A stretch of DNA of 64,000 bases from Diogma glabrata (GCA_963693315.1 OY856188.1:197957758-198021757), one strand, 5' to 3'; positions 1 through 12,285 are shown, counted from the first letter of the stretch. The notes: generated by a model from the sequence alone, not told the origin. Numbers and translations: made by a program.

Positions 1-480
1 ACTGTCAAACGTCAAATATACATAAAATTAAATGTTTATTTTAAGTTTCAACACAATTTGAACGTAAATTTTTACAAATTTAGATATATATATAACTATT
101 TTAGAAATTAAATTTGTAAAATTAATCTGCATTTAATTTAGAAATGCAATTTTTAAAAATCAAATCGCATTGAGGTTTTGCTGTTTTTTGACATAATGTC
201 AATAACAACAAAAGAAACGATTTCATTTCATTGCCAAACAAAACGTCAAAGTTAACTTTATTGTTCTAAAACTTCACTCACTTAGATATTTTTGCGGTGA
301 AGTGATAAAAAACTTATCACTTCCCCACTTCACAGTTACAGAACTTGGATGCAGGTCTCAAAGTACCGAATTGCTTGATCTGTTTTTGACAAATGATCTT
401 TCGTTGGTAATTTAAAGTATCAGAACTTTTAGGTGGATCAGATCATAATTTGATTTTTACATATTTAAATTTATATATAA

Positions 481-1475
481 GACTGTGTTCCAATCCATGA
501 TATTCAGTACCAAAATTCTAAATTGTACTAAAACTGTCAAATTGGCAATTTGGTCGTTCCAATTCAAATATATTCTACATTGACAACTAAACATTGTTTT
601 GTTTGTTTTTTCATTTAATGTTAAAACCTAGAATTATATACGGTCTGTCCAACGAGGAGATTTCAATATAAAATATTGAGTTGCTATATTATATGATTAT
701 ATAAAGGTCCAAATACATGTGCAGAATTCTGCATGCAGCGAAATTAGAACATGTGTTGTTATATGAGAGCAATTACATGTAAATTCTGCATGCAGAAAAA
801 TTCTGCAAGATATCTCTAATTCTAATTTCGCTGCACAGAGGCAGTGCTACCACAATAAAAAAAAACAAAAACTACTTGAAAACTCAGATAAAAATGGATG
901 ATTTTGACATTTTGTTTGAAAATGAATTATTTTTTTTATAACTCAAATAAAAATGAATGATATTTTTTTGAAAATGAAATTATTTTTGTAATGATTATTT
1001 GTTTATAGAGATAATTAAATATTCTAAATAATCCAAATTATAAAATAATTAAAACTTATATTGTTAATAAATAAATTTTTGAGAAAGGATTATCGGAAAC
1101 AGTGGTATATGTATTTTGAACTTAAATTTTAATTTAGACATAAACGTTTTTACAGGCAACGATTCAATTATTTTCTTCTATCTTTTAATTAAAAAGACAG
1201 TTTTTTTTAAATTGCGACAACTTTCACTTATAACTATAATACGTAAGAACACGAACAGTCATTGTTACGAAAAGTCTGCACGTCAAATATATAAAAATTC
1301 TGCACATATATTTTAGATGCAGATATGCATGCAGCACTGCATGCAGACTTTCTGCACATGTATTTTGGGCATAAGGCATAAAAATTTAGAATTAAATGGC
1401 GGAAATAGTCAACTAAATTTTTGACTATTTCAATTTCGAATTTTAGTACTAAATAGCATGGATTGGAACACAGTC
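481..1475. mobile_element. MITE with TAA target duplication, copy in unit 1 (contains another MITE)
   Basis: Terminal inverted repeats GACTGTGTTCCAATCCATG (481) and its near complement ending at 1475 are flanked by TAA on both sides (478-480, 1476-1478). A 3-bp TAA duplication fits PIF/Harbinger-type transposition. No coding sequence is seen. It interrupts the endonuclease region of LINE-A, and a second element (705-1370) lies inside it. Confidence 0.8.
705..1370. mobile_element. 666-bp MITE inserted in a MITE, with an empty site in the tandem copy
   Basis: The ends are imperfect inverted repeats (left ggtccaaatacatgtgcaga; right, complemented, gcccaaaatacatgtgcaga), flanked by ATAA at 701-704 and 1371-1374. 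Unit 2 reads straight through (...gattatataaggcat... near 2605-2620) and so supplies the unoccupied site. GCATGCAG motifs recur near both ends. A 66-codon ORF at 1116-1316 inside it shows no recognisable protein. Confidence 0.8.
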
Positions 1476-1928
1476 TAAGTTCCTAAACAGATTAAGGGCC
1501 ATATCGACAGACGCAACTACAACTTTTAGTTGTAGTCACAGTTTTTTCGAAATTGATGTTCAAAACTGGTATTTTTAAACCACATTAAAACTACAAATTT
1601 AGTTGAGATTTTGATGGTATTTTTAAACGTAATTTAAAACTATAATTTTTCGAACACAGCAATAATTAGAAATCAGTAATTATGTATTAAAATTCATTGC
1701 AATATTAATAATAATGTAATTATAGTAAAAACAACTTAAATACAACACAAAACAATATTGATTTGCAAGATTAACAATTATTTAGAGTTTTCAATTATTT
1801 AAAATTTTTATAAAAAACACAATTGAAAAAACACATACATGTTAATGTTTCAAAACATTTTTAGTGGAGTCATATTAGCATTTTATATTGATGTAAGAGC
1901 AAAGTTGAATTTTTTTTTGTTTTATGTT

Positions 1929-3170
1929 ATACATAAAATTAAATGTTTATTTTAAGTTTCAACACAATTTGAACGTAAATTTTTACAAATTTAGGTATAT
2001 ATATAACTATTTTAGAAATTAAATTTGTAAAATTAATCTGCATTTAATTTAGAAATGCAATTTTTAAAAATCAAATCGCATTGAGGTTTTGCTGTTTTTT
2101 GACATAATGTCAATAACAACAAAAGAAACGATTTCATTTCATTGCCAAACAAAACGTCAAAGTTAACTTTATTGTTCTAAAACTTCACTCACTTAGATAT
2201 TTTTGCGGTGAAGTGATAAAAAACTTATCATTTCCCCATTTCACAGTTACAGATCTTGGATGCAGGTCTCAAAGTACCGAATTGCTTGATCTGTTTTTGA
2301 CAAATGATCTTTCGTTGGTAATTTAAAGTATCAGAACTTTTAGGTGGATCAGATCATAATTTGATTTTTACATATTTAAATTTATATATAAGACTGTGTT
2401 CCAATCCATGATATTCAGTACCAAAATTCTAAATTGTACTAAAACTGTCAAATTGGCAATTTGGTCGTTCCAATTCAAATATATTCTACATTGACAACTA
2501 AACATTGTTTTGTTTGTTTTTTCATTTAATGTTAAAACCTAGAATTATATACGGTCTGTCCAACGAGGAGATTTCAATATAAAATATTGAGTTGCTATAT
2601 TATATGATTATATAAGGCATAAAAATTTAGAATTAAATGGCGGAAATAATCAACTAAATTTTTGACTATTTCAATTTCGAATTTTAGTACTAAATAGCAT
2701 GGATTGGAACACAGTCTAAGTTCCTAAACAGATTAAGGGCCATATCGACAGACGCAACTACAACTTTTAGTTGTAGTCCCAGTTTTTTCGAAATTGATGT
2801 TCAAAACTGGTATTTTTAAACCACATTAAAACTACAGATTTAGTTGAGATTTTGATGGTATTTTTAAACGTAATTTAAAACTATAATTTTTCGAACACAG
2901 CAATAATTAGAAATCAGTAATTATGTATTAAAATTCATTGCAATATTAATAATAATGTAATTATAGTAAAAACAACTTAAATACAACACAAAACAATATT
3001 GATTTGCAAGATTAACAATTATTTAGAGTTTTCAATTATTCAAAATTTTTATAAAAAACACAATTGAAATACACATACATGTTAATGTTTCAAAACATTT
3101 TTAGTGGAGTCATATTAGCATTTTATATTGATGTAAGAGCAAAGTTGAATTTTCTTTTTTGTTTTATGTT
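1929..3170 (+). repeat. Tandem segmental duplication, unit 2
   Basis: Second copy of 18-1928, lacking the 666-bp MITE. Its 3' break (3170/3171) lies in the loop of a small perfect hairpin (ttttatgt-taagg-acataaaa) within the left arm of the fold-back element 2737-5406. Confidence 0.9.
2392..2716. mobile_element. MITE with TAA target duplication, uninterrupted copy
   Basis: A 325-bp copy of the element at 481-1475 without the inner insertion. It has the same GACTGTG...CACAGTC ends and TAA on each flank (2389-2391, 2717-2719). Confidence 0.8.
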
Positions 3171-5406
3171 AAGGACATAAAAGTTAGTGGGCATGTAATT
3201 ATTTAGCAAATTTGGAGGTCCGGAAGTGCCTCAAAAATGGCAAAAACTGGTTTTTTGGTGTTTTTTGAGTAGGTCGCTTCACTATTTTTGAAATATTTCG
3301 GCCTCTAATGATCATAAAAAAAAAAACAAAAAATGCAAAATGTTTGTGATTAAATTTCAAATCCATCTAGGAGGGTTAGATACTTTAAAAGTGTAACCTA
3401 ACCTCAAAAAACCGAATCGCGTGACTTTTTTTTTTTTACTAAATTTATGATAAGGGGCGGAAAAATCGTCGAATTTTCATGAAAATTTCAGGAAACATTT
3501 ATTTTACTATTCTCAATATGGAATTTAATTTTTATGAAAAAATTTTAATTTTTTCGGCCACAATTGGCATTTTTCGTTAAATTTGGCAAATGGTGCCATT
3601 TTATGAGAAGTCATCCAAAATAAAAATTTTTTTTTTTAATCTGTACTTTTTTTTATCTACCTTAACTTAAGTATAATTAAAATTATTGTGCCTTAATTTA
3701 AATGCCCATTTTTGGGCATGAAAAAAAAAACATTAATTTTTGCATTTTTTTGACATTTTACCATATATTCGGTATTATTTATGCTATTATCATGTATTTT
3801 GCATAAAAGTGAAATAGGCAATTCAAATTAATAAAACATATTTTTTAAAATTATACATAACCTACAAAACTTTTTTTTCTTGCAATGCCCTAAATTGCTT
3901 ATGGTAAATAATTAAAATTAAACTAACAAAATATACGACATAATAATAAAAAATAGCAGTTGAAGTAGTATATAAGTAATAGTTTAAGCAAAAATTGTAA
4001 TAATAATTTAAACTGAGGATGGCGTAAGTCGAAATCGATATTCAATAAAATAAAAAATCAAACTCAAATTGTTACTATAAGAAAGTTTATATTATTATTA
4101 ATAAAATAAAAATTTTAAAAATAAACAGCAAAAAGTATATTTTTAAATATTGCATTTTAATTCAAAAGTGACAAAAGCACACAAACAGTGAATAATATGG
4201 AAAACCATAATAACGCATATAGAATTTTCAATTGAAAACATAATTGGCGTAAAATTATTTATGCTGTCTATTTTATATGTTTGAAAAATGTTTGAAAAAA
4301 ATTGAATATTACATTTTTTCAAAATCTCATATCAAATATTTACAATAATTGTAATAACATTTTAATTATTTACCAAAAGCAATTTAGGGCATTGCAAGAA
4401 TAAAAAATTTTGAAGGTTATGTATAATTTTAAAAAATATTTTTTATTAATTTGAATTGCCTATTTCACTTTTATGCAAAATACATGATTATAGCATAAAT
4501 AATACCGTATATATGGTAAAATGTCAAAAAAATGCAAAAATTAATGTTTTTTTTTTCATGCCCAAAAATGGGCATTTAAATTAAGGCAACATAATTTTGA
4601 TTATACTTAGGTTAAAGTAGATAAAAAAAGTACAGATTAAAAAAAAAAATTTTATTTTGGATGACTTCTCATAAAATGGCACCATTTGCCAGATTTAACG
4701 AAAAATGCCAATTGTGGCCGAAAAAATTAAAATTTTTTCATAAAAATTAAATTCCATATTGAGAATATTAAAATACATGTTTTCTGAAATTTTCATGAAA
4801 ATTCGACGATTTTTCCGCCCCTTATCATAAATTTAGTAAAAAAAAAAAAAAAGTCACGCGATTCGGTTTTTTGAGGTTAGGTTACACTTTTAAAGTATCT
4901 AACCCTCCTAGATGGATTTGAAATTTAATCACAAACATTTTGCATTTTTTGTTTTTTTTTTATGATCATTAGAGGCCGAAATATTTCAAAAATAGTGAAG
5001 GGACCTACTCAAAAAACGCCAAAAAACCAGTTTTTGCCATTTTTGAGGCACTTCCGGACCTCCAAATTTGCTAAATAATTACATGCCCACTAACTTTTAT
5101 GTCCTTAACATAAAACAAAAAAAAAATTCAACTTTGCTCTTACATCAAATATATCACTTTTTTTTACTAATTTGACTCCACTATTTATTATAAAATATTA
5201 TTTGACAACGTTTTGATTTAAAAAAATCTATCATCGAATTTTTACCGTCAATTGTAAGTGTAAATTTAATCACCGATATCCATGACTAAATCTGCAACTA
5301 CAACTTTAATCTACGTTTAAAACTGACGATTTAATGTGGTTTAAAAATACCAAAACTGACACTTTAGTTGTAGTTGCGATTTTAGTTGGGTTTGTCGATA
5401 TGGCCC
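2737..5406. mobile_element. Large fold-back element (GGGCC ends, TAA duplication)
   Basis: A 2.67-kb palindromic element. The left end GGGCCATATCGACA at 2737 mirrors the right end finishing at 5406; TAA flanks both (2734-2736, 5407-5409). The inner arms are highly similar: about 3128-3918 pairs with 4360-5150. The outer arms are more diverged but share the run matching ggtatttttaaaccacatta. About 440 bp of unpaired AT-rich sequence lies between the arms. No ORF is recognised. The outermost 433 bp of the left arm also occur at 1496-1928 because of the tandem duplication. Confidence 0.85.
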
Positions 5407-5696
5407 TAAATGTATCCTAGTCTTGTTTGGGATTATAAAACTGCAGACTGTCAGGGGCTTACATATATGTTTAGTTCAAATGTTTCTGCTCCTAGTTTTC
5501 CAAAAATAATACATTTCAATTGATCGTTCCGAAGACTGATATGTGGGTTTTCAGTAAATGTAAAATTGCAATTAAAATTTTAAAAAAATGCTTTTCCAAA
5601 GTATAACCAAAACAAAACTGATGAAAACCTTAGATTATACTAAATAGAAAGAAATGTACGTAGAAAACTAATAGAGGTAAAGAACAGTACATTTGC

Positions 5697-6010
5697 TAAA
5701 GGAGATGAAAAGGCTGCTTTTTCTTTCTTGTTCACGAGACGTGATAGCGTCGACTGGGGCAATTTCACGAACGTAAAATGTTTTTATTTTGAGTGGGAAA
5801 TACAATTTTTTCTATGATAGTAAATTATTATTAGAAGTTATTAAATTTGAAATCGACAAAATGACATTCAAAATTCATATTCTATTTTTTCATGGTTGCT
5901 GTGTTCTTGAAACTTATATGAAAATACCATAGCAACAACAATTCCTTTTACACTAGAGGAAAAAAAACATTTTCACATGTGATTAAGCCTGCTTGAAAAT
6001 ATACTTTTCA
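5697..6010. mobile_element. Short inverted-repeat element inside LINE-A
   Basis: LINE-A coding sequence is interrupted between ...EVKNSTFAK and IEATKFAEE. The insert starts near 'gctaaaggagatgaaaag' and ends near 'cttttcatctgctatc', which are imperfect inverted repeats. Its left part resembles the complement of ~8176-8230 joined to 7660-7716, so it is a second member of the family at 7270-8230. Exact ends are uncertain. Confidence 0.5.
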
Positions 6011-6853
6011 TCTGCTATCATAGAAGCTACTAAATTTGCTGAGGAACTAAGGATGGTTCACGCAACTTTTAAAAAACCATTAGTTAAAACCATACCTAAT
6101 TTGAAACCTAAACCAATTCCTATAGTTTCTAACAAAATTGAGCGGATCATTTTTCATAAAAATATAATCGGGAAAATAATTAGGCATCTGGGCCAGAAAG
6201 CATTCCTTCAATGATTCTTAAAACATTTGCTAAGGAATTAGCAATCCTCACTAAAATGTTCTATTTGTCATATAAGAAGGAAATATTTTGGAAAATGGCT
6301 AGTGTACAGCCAGTTCCAAAAAAGTGCTAAAACGGATTCAACAAATTACAAACCCATATCAATCTTGTCGGTTGTTGTTAAAATATTTGAGAAATACATT
6401 AATTATATAGTATGAGGTTTTCAAGTCGTCAAAAACTATATGAAACACAATACGGCTTCCATAAAGAATTAATCGTCCCTGAATGGAATATTATTCTCAC
6501 ATATGGAGTGCACATACATATAAGTAGTTTGAAGTATCTTGATTCTATACAGTATAGAGCTGTTAAATTGATAGGCGATTCAAATTTTACTAATGAGCTT
6601 GATTCCTTCTACGTCAATGATTTGATGGTATTTTACAAATACATTATGGATGAACGAGCATCTGCCTGGATCAAATCGATTGAGTCTGAGTCTGCAAATA
6701 TCACACGTTACAACAGAGTATCAATAACAGCCCATATTTTAGGGTTCGAGTGACAGGATGTAGATCTGTCGCTTATCAAAGTTAATTTTTAACAGAGTCT
6801 GGTATCTCTGGAATGTTTTAGCGTCGTGAGTCTACAATGATAACTTTTATCCT

Positions 6854-7269
6854 CAAAACATTAAGGCTAGCGTTCAAAAATTGATCAAAGAAAATTGATC
6901 AATACTCAAAAACCTTAGTTCCCTAGTTAGCATCGTATCGTGTGATATTCAGAAACGTTAATCTATATTTTATTATGCTTAACACTATATACAATATCTA
7001 AGTTTAAATTAAAAAAAATACTGAAAAATTATGGGTTATGGAGGGGGAGGGGCGGTTTATAACTGGGGGTTTTATAACGAGCTTATAACTGATTTAAATG
7101 AAATCGAATAATAAACTGCTTTTGAACTACACAAATTGTTGGAGGTAGAGTAGATCAAAACAAATTTGAGTTTGATTTCCAATGGAACGCGCCTAAAAAA
7201 TCATATTTATATAAATTTTGAATTATTAATTTCATATTTATAAAAAATTTTAACGTTTGCCGAAAAAGT
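6854..7269. other. No gene recognised
   Basis: AT-rich sequence following the LINE-A 3' fragment, with a G-rich patch (gggggaggggcgg, ~7042). Only random short ORFs are seen. Confidence 0.6.
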
Positions 7270-8230
7270 AGTGTATTTAATTTGTAGCTAAGTCACTTTT
7301 TATGTTTCGTCTATAATTGTTAAACTTGTATAATTGTCAAACTATAGATTCAACACAAAAAGTAGCACTTTTGCTACCAATTAAATAATATGCCATTTCT
7401 ACGATAGCAAATTAAAAGTCTACTTTCATGCCTGCTAAATACCCTGTGAAAAGGGTTTTTTTCAACTATGTAGTGTAAAATCATTTTCGCAAAATAACAA
7501 ATTGTAGTTGCTATGGTACTTTCATGTAACTTTACAAAAATTTTAAATCAAAGTAACCATTAAAGAAACTTAATTTTGAGTGTTATGTTGTTGATTTCTA
7601 ACTTAATAATTTATAATAAATATCGTTTATTATTTATTTAACATTGTAGAAAATATTGCAATTTCCAGATGAAAACATTTTAGGTTCGTTAAATTGTCCC
7701 ACCCAACTCGTCTCGCTAAAGCCGGGCATTCACATACAACGGAAACAGAAACCGAAACTGAAACTGAAAATTTTCCGTTTCTGTTTCTAATTTGGTTGAC
7801 GGTGGTGAATAATAAAACAGAAACGGAAACCGAATTTTGTTTGAGTTTGTGAATTTGTTATCCATTATGAATAATAAAATTGAAGAATAACAAAAACAAA
7901 TAATTTTTATTTATTAAACCTATTTATTAAATTCAAAATTCAAAGCTTTTGTTACCACAATTCAAAATAATAATTAATATTATGTGACAGTTTCTGGTCA
8001 TGTGACAGTTTCGGTACTGAAACAATTTAATTTTAAATGTTTTCGTTTCAGAAAAAACAGACGAATTTTACGTTTCTGTTACGTTTCTAAATTCGGTTTC
8101 TGTTTCCATTGCTGTCAAATTTGTATGAAATTCGGTTTCTGTTTCTGTTTCCGTTGTATGTGAATGCCCGGCTTAACAAGTTCTCACTCACGAAAACAGA
8201 TTGTTTTCATCTCTTGTAGCAAAATGTACT
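7270..8230. mobile_element. Inverted-repeat element split by a nested MITE
   Basis: Sequence on both sides of the 7720-8173 MITE belongs to one repeat. Its right end (ttttcatctcttgtagcaaa, ~8203-8222) is the complement of the start of the element at 5697. It is non-coding and its left boundary is approximate. Confidence 0.45.
7720..8173. mobile_element. 454-bp MITE, TAA target duplication
   Basis: Near-perfect terminal inverted repeats: AGCCGGGCATTCACATACAA at 7720 and its complement ending at 8173, continuing as GGAAACAGAAACCG repeats. TAA flanks both sides (7717-7719, 8174-8176). The interior has AT-rich sequence with internal (GAAAC)n-like runs and no ORF. Confidence 0.88.
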
Positions 8231-8482
8231 ATGTTCTATTAAACTATCGGCGATATAAACGTAGTATTAATGGGTTATTGCTACTTTGCTATTTTTAAAC
8301 CGAAATCACGAAAAAGTCGACTACAGAACTAGACAAAATATTTTAGAAAAAAATGATTAAATATTTAAAAAAATTTTACAAAACACTTTTCAACGAAAAA
8401 AATTGATTTGAATTTTGTAATTTTGTATAAATTTCTAAATATGTCTCAAAAATCTCAAAAGGCCACATGCGGCCTTAAGGCC

Positions 8483-10312
8483 TCAGGTTCCTTCCCCCTG
8501 GTATAGAGTACGAAAGTGCCCAGGAGTTACAGGAAATGGATGGTAGGATAATTTTATGGACTCGAAGGGAGGAACAAAATAAAAACCATTGAAACGATAG
8601 GAGGGACAGTTAAATTTGAAGATTTTGAAAAATAGAAGTAGGAGACGGGTGGAGATGTGGTTAGAAAAGGAAGTTCCAAGGAGGTCGTGCGTAAATTTAG
8701 TGACATGCTGGTTTTCCAATGTACATCCTGAGTAGACTTCGGTACCATAGTTGAAGATGGGCATAACAAGTGCATGAATGAGTAGTCTTCTTATATGCAA
8801 GGGGAGGAAGTGATTGAGACTATAAAGCTTCCTCATTACAGCGGTAGCTCGACCTATAACGAAGTTGGTATGAGCCTTTCAGGAAAGATCTTGGTCGATA
8901 ATACGCCCGAGACTTTTAACTTGTGATACAAAGGTGATGGGAATGCCATTGAGAAGGATGCTAAGACCATGATTATGGAGAGATGGAGGACAGTTGAAGA
9001 GTATAGCTTGGGATTTGAGTGGGTTCAGAACGAGTTTGTTGCATTCGGCCCATTCAGAAATCTTAGCAAGGTCGTTGTTCATCTCACTAAAACAACGATG
9101 AAACTCAAGTATGGGAAGAGCATGTATAATTTGAACGTCGTCAGCAAAGAGATGAAGAAGAGAATGATTGATGACTGAAGCAATATCGGTAATATAGATA
9201 GAGAATATTAGAGGTCCAAGTATGGAAGCTTGAGGGACACGTTTTAAGATGGGAATATCGTTGGACGAGGAATTTCCAGAAACCATGGATTGAGAACGAC
9301 CTGTTAAGTATGAAAAAATAAGGTTGCACGCGCAGGAGGAGAAACGGAAATAAGTTTTAAGTTTACAGATGAGAATGGAGTGATCAATAGAGTCGAAGGC
9401 CTTACTGAAATCGAGTAGTAGGAGTATGCATATTAATTTTGTTCTATCTTTACCTTTAGTTTTCTTAATAAAACAGCATTTGACTTTATTATTTATCAAT
9501 AATCTATTGACAATAACCTTACACACGTTCACTTATATATCTGTGGGCAAAATGTTTCTCTACCTTTTTATATATCATCATCTTGATCTACCTGTCAGAT
9601 GTTTAGTGTTTCCAATGAACATATTATTAAGCCGTTTTCCATTATTGCTTATTTAAATACTTAACAAATTTCTTGTTCCTATTCCTGCGGAGAAGGTCAG
9701 TGATATCGATTAGAGTGTGAGTGGTGATAAAGTGATTACGAAAACTAGATTGATTATCAGAAATAAGATTGTTGGTTGAAGTATGTTCAGTGATCTGGTT
9801 TTTGTCGATTTTCTCAAAGATTCGGGAAAGCACAAGTAGGACACTAATTGATCGATAATCTTTACTCCCTTCTTGGGTGATGGACGGACGGTGCCAAATT
9901 TTCATGAATGTAGGAAAGAGGAGTTCATGATAATGTGGTTAATGAGATGAAAAATATGGTAGAGAATATATGGGAAAATAATTTTAAAGGATTTGAGAGG
10001 AATGCCATCGGATCCAACAGCATTTGAGGAAATGGAATAGAAAGCTAGTTCAATTTCTGAAAGGAGCACTGAGCGAAAGGAGAAGGAATTAGAGTATTCG
10101 GGAAGAGAAGAGTCATTGCGATTAAGAGGAGGGAAGAAACTTGACTGGTTAAAAGAATTGAGTTTAGGAAGGCTAAGTGAAGGAGGGTCCAATGGGGAAG
10201 TAAGGGTACCTACGGATGAAAGCTTAGACCACAAATCTTTAGAGCAGGATAATTTGGAGAACATTTTGGAGCCAAGATCAAGTTTGGCTTTGCGAACCAA
10301 AGATCTAAAGCG
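8483..10312 (-). pseudogene. LINE-B ORF2 reverse transcriptase domain (broken)
   Basis: This encodes the polymerase that copies LINE RNA at its target. Reading right to left: NRFRSLVRKAKLD, then the SSNAVGSDGIPLKSFK motif that opens RT domains, then RSISVLLVLSRIFEKI, LLLDFSKAFDSIDHS (motif A with the catalytic Asp), RVPQASILGPLIFSIYI (motif B) and FADDVQIIHALP (motif C, both Asp present). It ends with NKLVLNPLKSQAILF and a C-terminal 'thumb' with FNYGTEVYSG. The expected GIPQG appears as RVPQA. A foreign stretch of about 200 bp (~9425-9655) and several frameshifts disrupt the frame, so the copy cannot be functional as it stands. Confidence 0.85.
9425..9655. other. Foreign insert within LINE-B reverse transcriptase
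   Basis: LINE coding reads to RRNRNKKFV on one side and resumes at LLLDFSKAF on the other. The ~230 bp between do not continue the domain and are AT-rich with no identifiable element ends. Confidence 0.4.
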
Positions 10313-10315
10313 GTT

Positions 10316-11934
10316 CCCAAGTAGCAAAAATAGTGATTGTCAGTACTTAAAGAAAGATTTAAGAAGACTTAAACAAAGCAACGCGCCTTCTTAAAGAAGG
10401 ATTTAAGTTTGAATTAAGTACAAAAAGGCCCATGTGGGCGGTCCGATAGAACGAATTAAGAAGCGTATTTTTATCTTATTTGCTTCTTAAATAGGTATGT
10501 TATTTTTCAACTCCTTCTTAACTCCAGCTTAACTCTTTCTTAAATCGGTATGTCATTTTTTTTTTATATACTATCAAAGTCAAAGAGTGACGCAGAATTT
10601 TTTATCTGTATTAAATCGATTTAAATTAAAGTAATAGACAATATTGAAATGAAACAAAAAATATGACATGTTATGCTATTTTAAAATTTAATGAAAGAAT
10701 TGATAAATAAAGAAAAATTATATGTAAGGTTTAAAATCAGTTTTAAGAAAATATTAAACCGATATTTGCTAACGAAACGAGTTTTATGGTGAAATTGGAA
10801 CTTCTAGCTCCATTAAAACTCACGCGCCTCCATGATTTCTCTAATTTATTATAATTGTTGAAAATATGCCAAAACTCAATGCGCCCTAAATTATATTTTA
10901 AATTATTTGTAGATCAAACCCCGACGTTTTCATGCTCACATCGTTGTTAGCTATCTAAATATAAGTAAAAATAAAAATTCGTGCAATATTTAATGTTTAT
11001 ATTTTAACGGAAATTTTTTCAAATTAATTCTTAAAAATTGCTGTGTGAAAATATGGCGAAATTTTGTTTTTGGTCAAGTAGAAGGAAAATTCTCAAATTA
11101 AGTTCAAATATCTTCTTAATTTAGTATGACACAATACCAAAAAAGTTGATATTCCTTCTTAATTCGGGAGAAAAACCAAGAACGAATATATACTATTTTG
11201 GGTATGATTAGTTTTGAACATGTACACTGGAAAAAAAGGTGGTGTAATCTACAATAAGTTAGTTCAATCAAATTAATTTTGTAGCATGATCTAAAATTAA
11301 GAACAACATAAAAAGCATTTGTCTAACGGTAAAACGTTTTGTCAATCGTATTAAATTGTATATGATGCTACAAAATTGATTTGGTTTAACTAATAATGTA
11401 GAATTTACCAACATATTTTTTCAGTGTACATCACTACAAACTTATGGTATGTGACATACCAATATTCGACGTATTAAAGAAGGCACATCATACTGATTTA
11501 ATACTTCTAATATAATAGTATATTGTAGGCTTTTATATTAATTTTATTATAAATATATTGGGAATAGAGCCTATTTAAAAACAAATTAATTATTTTAAAT
11601 TAAAATGTATATTTTACGTTTCGGCAAACATCCTTTGCCATTTTCAAAAAAATTTTTTTGAAAATGGCAAAGGATACATACCAGATTAAGAAGTCTTTAA
11701 GAATTCTTTATGCGTGCTCATACATTCCGATTTAAGATGCATACCAAATTAAGAAGTCTTTAAGAATACTTTAAGTGAGATCTTACATACCGATTTAAAA
11801 CCAAGATGAGAGTACCATTTTAAGAACGATTTAAGAAACATTAAAGAAATAAAAATTTAAAATACCAAAAAACGAATGGATTAAGTTGGAATTAAGAAAT
11901 GACATCCCAAAGCAATACCAATTTTGCTACTGGG
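10316..11934. mobile_element. 1.6-kb inverted-repeat element with GTT target duplication and subterminal TTAAGAA arrays
   Basis: The ends CCCAAGTAGCAAAAAT (10316) and, on the complement, CCCAGTAGCAAAATTG (from 11934) are flanked by GTT at 10313-10315 and 11935-11937. Removing it rejoins the LINE-B frame as NWKVFCTHC-N-RFRSLVRKAK, which supports these boundaries. Both sub-ends hold clusters of TTAAGAAG / CTTCTTAA and AAATCGGTATGT motifs in opposite orientations (10347-10560 and 11690-11900). No transposase is seen. It contains the MITE 11225-11426. Confidence 0.75.
11225..11426. mobile_element. 202-bp mariner-type MITE
   Basis: CACTGGAAAAAAAGGTG at the left and its near complement ending TTTTTTCAGTG at the right, flanked by TA on both sides (11223-11224, 11427-11428). 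The CACTGAAAAAA type of end with a TA duplication is typical of Tc1/mariner-derived MITEs. It is nested in the GTT element, itself nested in LINE-B. Confidence 0.8.
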
Positions 11935-12285
11935 GTTGCAGTGAGTGCAAAACACTTTCCACTGCAGTGTTGCCAGATAGCGGGATTTTTTCCCGTTTGC
12001 GGGATATTTCATATAAAACGGGAAAGCGGGAAAAAACTTGGGAAGTGCGGGATTTTTCACATTTAATAATAGAATCGTTTTAAACTAAAACTTATTTTGA
12101 AATGGTTGCACCAACCAATTTTTTACCAGGCTTCAGAAAGATGTCGATCACCCGATAATTTTATTTAAATGCATCTGCCATTTATCGGCTTTAGTATTGT
12201 CAAATCTGCGATGGAATTTAAGCTTTCTGATGTTTAAATGTTTCTTAGGGAGATAGGTTCGTTTTGAAAACCCCAACGGACCACC

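Larger units (their letters stand above)
18..1928 (+). repeat. Tandem segmental duplication, unit 1
   Basis: The block repeats head-to-tail as 1929-3170: position 18 matches 1929 and the two read almost identically through LINE-A sequence, a TAA-TSD MITE and the outer left arm of a fold-back. Unit 1 is longer only because of a 666-bp insertion (705-1370) plus a 4-bp target duplication. The junction at 1928/1929 joins 'gttttatgtt' to 'atacataaaatt'. Few substitutions are visible, so the duplication looks recent, or it could be an assembly duplication. Confidence 0.9.
300..6853 (+). mobile_element. LINE-A non-LTR retrotransposon copy, shattered by insertions
   Basis: Pieces of one LINE read collinearly on the + strand. 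At ~340-480 is the end of the endonuclease (ELLDLFLTNDLSLV, then GGSDHNLIF in a shifted frame, including the S-D-H catalytic motif). The sequence resumes after 5409 (PSLVWDYKTAD; QNKTDENLRLY), continues at ~6010-6330 with the start of the reverse transcriptase (IEATKFAEELRMV), and ends at 6460-6780 with its C-terminal part. The catalytic RT centre (FADD region) is deleted between ~6410 and 6470. The same LINE at 47.2-50.1 kb serves as reference for order and frame. Inserted elements are at 481-1475, 2392-2716, 2737-5406 and ~5697-6010. Many stops and frameshifts make it a dead copy. Confidence 0.8.
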
